A DNA stretch of 64,000 bases from Microvirga sp. Lineage in GTDB: Bacteria; Pseudomonadota; Alphaproteobacteria; Rhizobiales; Beijerinckiaceae. The DNA is taken from positions 1-64,000 of the forward strand of contig JAQSWQ010000001.1 in NCBI GenBank assembly GCA_029266525.1, in the 5' to 3' direction. A program made the translations under genes and the position numbers. Shown in pieces: positions 60,527 through 64,000 of the stretch. Under the pieces are notes generated by a model, which saw only the letters and a program-made list of their open reading frames with translations, was not told the origin of the DNA and searched no databases. How positions within the stretch are numbered: the first letter of the stretch is position 1; each line of letters begins with the position of its first letter.

Positions 60527-61278
60527 ACCTTTTCGACCTCTCCGGCAGAGCCGCCCTCGTCACCGGTGGCAACGGCGGCATCGGGCTCGGCATGGCCAAG
60601 GGCCTGGCGGCGGCCGGCGCGTCCGTGGCCATCGCGGGACGCAATGCCACGAAAGCGAAAGCCGCGCTCGCCGAGCTCGGGCCGAAGGCCGTCTTCGTCG
60701 AGGTCGAGATCGCCAACCCCGAATCATGTCGCGAGATGCTCAGGCAGACGGTCGAGCGCTGCGGCCGGCTCGACATCCTGGTCAACAACGCGGGCGTGAA
60801 CGACCGCAAGCGCCCGGAGCTCTATTCGCCGGACGAGTGGCACGCGATCCTGGAGCCGAATCTCTCGGGAGCCTTCTTCGCGGCGCAGGCGGCCTATCCG
60901 GCGATGAAGAAGGCCGGCGGCGGCAAGATCGTCAATATCGGCTCGATGACGTCGATCTTCGGCGTGCCCTTCGCCGCGCCCTATGCGGCGAGCAAGGGCG
61001 GCCTCGTTCAGCTCACGAAGGCGCTTGCGACCGCCTGGGCCGCCGACAACATCCAGGTCAACGCCATCCTCCCGGGATGGATCGACACCGATCTCACGCG
61101 CCGGGGCCGCCAGCAGGTCGAGGGCTTGCACGAGCGGGTCGTCGCCCGCACGCCGGCCGGGCGCTGGGGCGCGCCTGCCGATTTTGCCGGCATCGCGGTG
61201 TTCCTCGCAAGCTCCGCCTCGGATTTCATCACCGGCGCGGCGATCCCGGTGGACGGGGGGTATTCGTCGCAGGGGTAG
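60523..61278 (+). CDS. Short-chain dehydrogenase/reductase (SDR), last gene of the carbohydrate cluster
   Basis: 251 aa. 'ALVTGGNGGIGLGMAKGL' at residues 11-28, 'NNAGV', catalytic S in 'NIGSMTS', and Y-x3-K in 'YAASKGG', all intact; 'PVDGGYSSQG' ends it. Close in style to gluconate 5-dehydrogenase/2-dehydro-3-deoxy-gluconate oxidoreductases. ATG overlaps the GMC stop. Substrate unknown. Confidence 0.93.
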   Translation: MNLFDLSGRAALVTGGNGGIGLGMAKGLAAAGASVAIAGRNATKAKAALAELGPKAVFVEVEIANPESCREMLRQTVERCGRLDILVNNAGVNDRKRPELYSPDEWHAILEPNLSGAFFAAQAAYPAMKKAGGGKIVNIGSMTSIFGVPFAAPYAASKGGLVQLTKALATAWAADNIQVNAILPGWIDTDLTRRGRQQVEGLHERVVARTPAGRWGAPADFAGIAVFLASSASDFITGAAIPVDGGYSSQG

Positions 61279-61290
61279 GTCCGATTGCGG

Positions 61291-61322
61291 CTTCCGGGCT
61301 CGCGCCCGCGGCCCGGAACGAC
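61291..61322. repeat. Partial REP-like hairpin downstream of the SDR gene
   Basis: CTTCCGGGCTCGCGCCCGCGGCCCGGAACGAC keeps one end of the GTCATTCCGGG-type element, with CCGGGC/GCCCGG pairing. It lies in the 58-bp convergent gap and could act as a terminator. Confidence 0.5.
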
Positions 61323-61336
61323 AGGACGGTCTCGGG

Positions 61337-62359
61337 CTACAGCCGCCTCGCGCCGGCGGCCTCGGAGGCTGGAGCGGGCGCCCTCGGACCGCCGGCACGA
61401 GCCGCCGCAATCGCTTCCGCAAGCCGCTCGATCTCGCGCACCACCACATCACGGGCGACGTGATGCGGCATGTGCCCGATCCCGGGCAGCACGATGAGCC
61501 TCGCGCCCGAGATCTCGCGCTCGAGCGCACGGGAATGGAGGTGGGTCCACACGATGTCGTCGGCGTCGCCGGAGATGATCACGGTCGGAACCCGGATGTC
61601 GCGGTAGCGCTTCGCCTGCCGCTTCACGAACTCGTACAGCCCTGACACATCGGCGGCGTTGGCCCGGAACGCGCTCGGGCGCAGCACGAGCGGGATGCGC
61701 GAGCGCTCGATGTAGCCGGGAGGCGGGGCCTGGGGCGCGAAGACCGAGGCGACGGTCAGGTTCATGAGCGCGAGCCCGAGCGGCGTCGACACCGTCCAGG
61801 GCAAGAGACGGCCCAGCACCGGCCAGGTGGTCGGCGTGTAGTACCAGGAGATCTCGCCGCCGGGCCAGGGATGGGTCGCGGGCGCAAGCAGCACGAGCCC
61901 GGCGACGGCGTCGGCATGGTCGAGGGCGAGATTGGCGGCGAGCGCGCCAGACCAGGAGTGGCCGACGACCACCGTGCTCTCAACCCGTAGCTTTTCGAGG
62001 AACTCGCGGATGATGCGGGCCTGCACGGCCGGAGAGGACGCATCCTCGCTGATCCGGTCGCTCCATCCGCTCCCCGGACGGTCGAGCGCGATCACGCGGA
62101 AGCGCTTTGACAGCGGCTCGCCGAGCGCCGCGATGGTGTCACCGGAGGAGCCCGACGCCCCATGAAGGAGCAGGATCGTGCCCTGCGCCGCCCTGCCGGG
62201 GCCGAGCTCGACGTAGTGCAGCCGCCCGCCGGCCACCTCCGCAAAGCGCCCGTGCGGCGGATAGCGGGCCTCGATCGACCGAGCGATGAAGAAGGTCGCA
62301 ACCGCGCCGGCGATCAGCACGAGCGCGACGGCGGCGAGGACGCCGAGAAGGGTTCTCAT
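61337..62359 (-). CDS. Membrane-anchored alpha/beta hydrolase
   Basis: 340 aa. An N-terminal anchor helix (residues 3-28, 'LLGVLAAVALVLIAGAVATF'), then an alpha/beta-hydrolase fold: oxyanion loop 'LLLHGASGSSGD', nucleophile elbow 'VVGHSWSGALAAN' (G-H-S-W-S), acid in 'ISGDADDIVW', and histidine in 'IGHMPHH'. The elbow's last residue is serine rather than glycine. Substrate unknown; epoxide hydrolase/haloperoxidase-like. Probably co-transcribed with nothing upstream; the TPR gene begins 18 bases beyond its start side on the same strand. Confidence 0.9.
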   Translation of the reverse strand: MRTLLGVLAAVALVLIAGAVATFFIARSIEARYPPHGRFAEVAGGRLHYVELGPGRAAQGTILLLHGASGSSGDTIAALGEPLSKRFRVIALDRPGSGWSDRISEDASSPAVQARIIREFLEKLRVESTVVVGHSWSGALAANLALDHADAVAGLVLLAPATHPWPGGEISWYYTPTTWPVLGRLLPWTVSTPLGLALMNLTVASVFAPQAPPPGYIERSRIPLVLRPSAFRANAADVSGLYEFVKRQAKRYRDIRVPTVIISGDADDIVWTHLHSRALEREISGARLIVLPGIGHMPHHVARDVVVREIERLAEAIAAARAGGPRAPAPASEAAGARRL

Positions 62360-62377
62360 GCGCGAGGCTTTGGACGG

Positions 62378-62998
62378 TCAGATGTCGCGGCCGTCGAGCT
62401 CGGGGGTGAGCCGGTCGATCATGTCGCGCAGCTTCGCCATGTGCGGGTGGAGCGCAAGCGCCTTGCGGTACGCTTCGAGCGCGCGCTTCTTATCGCCTCC
62501 GGACATGTAGATGTGGCCGAGCCCGGCCCAGGCGCCGAAGTGCCGCGGCTCCTTGGCGATCACCCGCCTGATGTCGGCGATCGCGCTCACCGGATCGTCG
62601 ATGAGGAAAAAGGCGGTGGCGCGCCGGTGCCAAGCCTCGGCCCATTCCGGCCGCAGCGTGAGCACGCGGTCAAGGAGCTCGATCGCGAGCGGAAAATCCT
62701 TGGCCTTGAGCGCCTCGCCGGCGCGGCTCATGAGAAGATCGGCGGTGTCGCTGCCGGAGCGCGCCCAGCGCCGCTCGATCAGATTCGCGACGCCGTTCGC
62801 TTCGCCGGCGTCCTTGGCCGCGGCGAGCCGCGCGAACAGATCGTCGAGGGTCGCGGGCGGGCGCTTGATCTTGGCTTCGGCGGGCTTCTGATCGGATTTG
62901 GGCTCGGCACGGACATCCCCGCGCCCTTGCGCCGAGGCCTGCCCCGACAGCGGAGCGGCGCTCAGGAGAACAGCAAGCACAAAGGGGAGACGACGCAT
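62378..62998 (-). CDS. Exported tetratricopeptide-repeat protein
   Basis: 206 aa with a signal peptide (about 1-24, ending SGQASAQ). A basic/proline linker follows, then three or so TPR units: 'ALKAKDFPLAIELLDRVLTL', 'AWHRRATAFFLIDDPVSAIA' and 'WAGLGHIYMSGGDKKRALEA'. A periplasmic scaffold protein, partner unknown. It starts the minus-strand pair with the hydrolase gene (19-bp spacing). Confidence 0.9.
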   Translation of the reverse strand: MRRLPFVLAVLLSAAPLSGQASAQGRGDVRAEPKSDQKPAEAKIKRPPATLDDLFARLAAAKDAGEANGVANLIERRWARSGSDTADLLMSRAGEALKAKDFPLAIELLDRVLTLRPEWAEAWHRRATAFFLIDDPVSAIADIRRVIAKEPRHFGAWAGLGHIYMSGGDKKRALEAYRKALALHPHMAKLRDMIDRLTPELDGRDI

Positions 62999-63088
62999 CC
63001 GGGCACTCTAGGACCGCGGTTCGGGCCGTCAATTCACGATCGGGTAGAGGGGTTCCGCCATCCACCCCTTCCCACAAGGAGCGGCACT

Positions 63089-63214
63089 TCAGCCCTGCCG
63101 CGCCTTGTAGCGCTTCTGCGTCTTGTTGATGACGTAAACTCGGCCCTTCCGGCGCACGATCTGATTGTCGCGGTGGCGGCCGCGTAGCGACTTCAGCGAG
63201 TTGCGGATTTTCAT
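63089..63214 (-). CDS. rpmJ: 50S ribosomal protein L36, cysteine-free form
   Basis: 41 codons on the minus strand reading [20 protein letters not shown] then '[20 protein letters not shown]'. It is the long Rhizobiales L36, lacking the C-x2-C...C-x4-H zinc ligands of the classic 37-residue protein (the C-minus type). CAGGAGA-type site precedes the ATG at 63214. Alone between the TPR gene and the ABC ATPase. Confidence 0.93.
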   Translation of the reverse strand: MKIRNSLKSLRGRHRDNQIVRRKGRVYVINKTQKRYKARQG

Positions 63215-63372
63215 CGGCCCGATCTCCTGCGGCCGCGGTTGCCCGGACCGGCTTCCATCTCAATGAAAAGCGGACGGGGCGGGGATCGACGAGGACCCGA
63301 CCGGCGCACCATCCGCGACGCGGCTATCTAGGGGGAAAGCCCCGCGATTGCAACCCGGAACGGCCCGGGCGG

Positions 63373-64000
63373 CTATGCCGCGCTGCGTGTCACGTCGCTC
63401 TCGAGGTGGCCGAGGTGGAGCCGCAGCGTGCGGTCGCAGCGGGCCGCGAGATGAGGATCATGGGTCACGAGGACGAGGGTCGAGCCGCGGTCGCGTTTGA
63501 GCGCGAAGAGAAGGTCGATGATCGACTCTCCGGTGCTCTCGTCGAGATTGCCGGTCGGCTCGTCGGCGACGAGGATGGCCGGGTTCGGCGCGATGGCGCG
63601 GGCGATGGCGACACGCTGCTGCTCGCCCCCGGAAAGCTGCGCGGGGTAATGCTGCAGCCGCCCGCCGAGACCGACCGCCTTAAGCTCGGCCTCAGCACGG
63701 GCGAAGGCGTCCTCGGCGCCTGCGAGCTCCAGCGGCAAGGCGACGTTCTCGAGCGCCGTCATGGTCGGCACGAGGTGAAAGCTCTGGAAAACGATGCCGA
63801 TGCGGCGGCCGCGGAAACGGGCGAGAGCGTCCTCGTCGAGCCGGCCGAGATCGGTCCCATCGACGACGACGCGTCCGGAATCGGGCCGCTCCAGCCCCGC
63901 CATGGTCATCAGCAGGGTCGACTTGCCTGAGCCCGACGGCCCCACGAGCCCGACCGCCTCGCCGCGCGCGATCTCAAGCGTGATCCCCTTGAGGATATGC
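63373..64000 (-). CDS. ABC transporter ATPase, LolD/YbbA type (partial, runs off the window)
   Basis: At least 209 codons, continuing past base 64000, where the frame reads 'HILKGITLEIARGEAVGLV' into Walker A 'GPSGSGKST'. Signature 'LSGGEQQRVAIARAI', Walker B 'ILVADEPTGNLDE' and H-loop 'VLVTHDPHLA' are intact. This is the MacB/LolD/FtsE type that drives envelope-facing FtsX-like permeases; YbbA (with a YbbP permease) is the likely assignment. The true start lies outside the window. Confidence 0.9.
   Translation of the reverse strand, partial: HILKGITLEIARGEAVGLVGPSGSGKSTLLMTMAGLERPDSGRVVVDGTDLGRLDEDALARFRGRRIGIVFQSFHLVPTMTALENVALPLELAGAEDAFARAEAELKAVGLGGRLQHYPAQLSGGEQQRVAIARAIAPNPAILVADEPTGNLDESTGESIIDLLFALKRDRGSTLVLVTHDPHLAARCDRTLRLHLGHLESDVTRSAA

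Overview
The window is GC-rich chromosomal DNA from an alphaproteobacterium, most likely of the order Hyphomicrobiales (Rhizobiales). Three things point there. One is the conserved block MoxR ATPase / DUF58 / BatA-DUF4159 / large membrane protein divergent from DUF1285 / Nudix / DUF6111 / CCA-transferase. Another is the prs / rplY / pth / ychF order. The third is the set of dispersed palindromic repeats between genes. Genus cannot be fixed from the sequence alone. No tRNA, rRNA, CRISPR array, prophage or defence system was recognised.

Layout. 0.3-2.7 kb: a Tat-exported peptide-type binding protein with no visible permease, and a GNAT acetyltransferase. 2.65-9.6 kb (minus): a four-gene MoxR/vWA membrane operon whose last gene looks damaged at its 3' end. 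9.8-14.96 kb: housekeeping genes (DUF1285, CoA pyrophosphatase, DUF6111, CCA-adding enzyme, TSUP permease, hemF) and small proteins. 15.0-24.6 kb: an enolase-superfamily enzyme divergent from a three-subunit FAD/[2Fe-2S] amine or opine dehydrogenase and a complete dipeptide/opine-type ABC importer. 24.7-27.8 kb: a polar amino-acid ABC importer. 27.8-29.8 kb (minus): an intradiol ring-cleavage dioxygenase and a beta-hydroxyacid dehydrogenase. 30-34.7 kb: a disturbed accessory stretch with a rhodanese, an orphan gene, an ISAs1-type transposase relic fused onto the end of a small membrane gene, prs, a foreign-looking barrel-like protein and a VUT/queuosine-precursor transporter. 34.8-38.1 kb: rplY, pth, ychF and an exported protein.

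38.1-51.6 kb holds two complete branched-chain-type (Liv/HAAT) ABC importers. They are oriented away from each other around a CnbZ-like deaminase and a second beta-hydroxyacid dehydrogenase. The second operon continues into an unusual ABC-ATPase-like protein that lacks the signature motif, and an SDR. 51.7-61.3 kb is one long plus-strand catabolic cluster: a carbohydrate ABC importer (binding protein, two permeases, ATPase) followed by tightly coupled genes for a RraA-like protein, a D-2-hydroxyacid dehydrogenase, a Gfo/Idh/MocA oxidoreductase, a GMC oxidoreductase and an SDR. 61.3-64 kb (minus): an alpha/beta hydrolase, a TPR protein, ribosomal protein L36 (41 codons) and the edge of a LolD/YbbA-type ABC ATPase.

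The overall theme is scavenging: five import systems, each next to soluble oxidoreductases that probably handle the imported compound. Palindromic repeats often lie between the binding-protein gene and the permease genes. The best candidates for undescribed biology are the sugar/polyol-acid cluster at 51.7-61.3 kb, the signature-less ATPase at 50.2 kb, the tandem reuse of the livH 3' end at 47.3-47.5 kb, and the promoter/operator at 43.9 kb.
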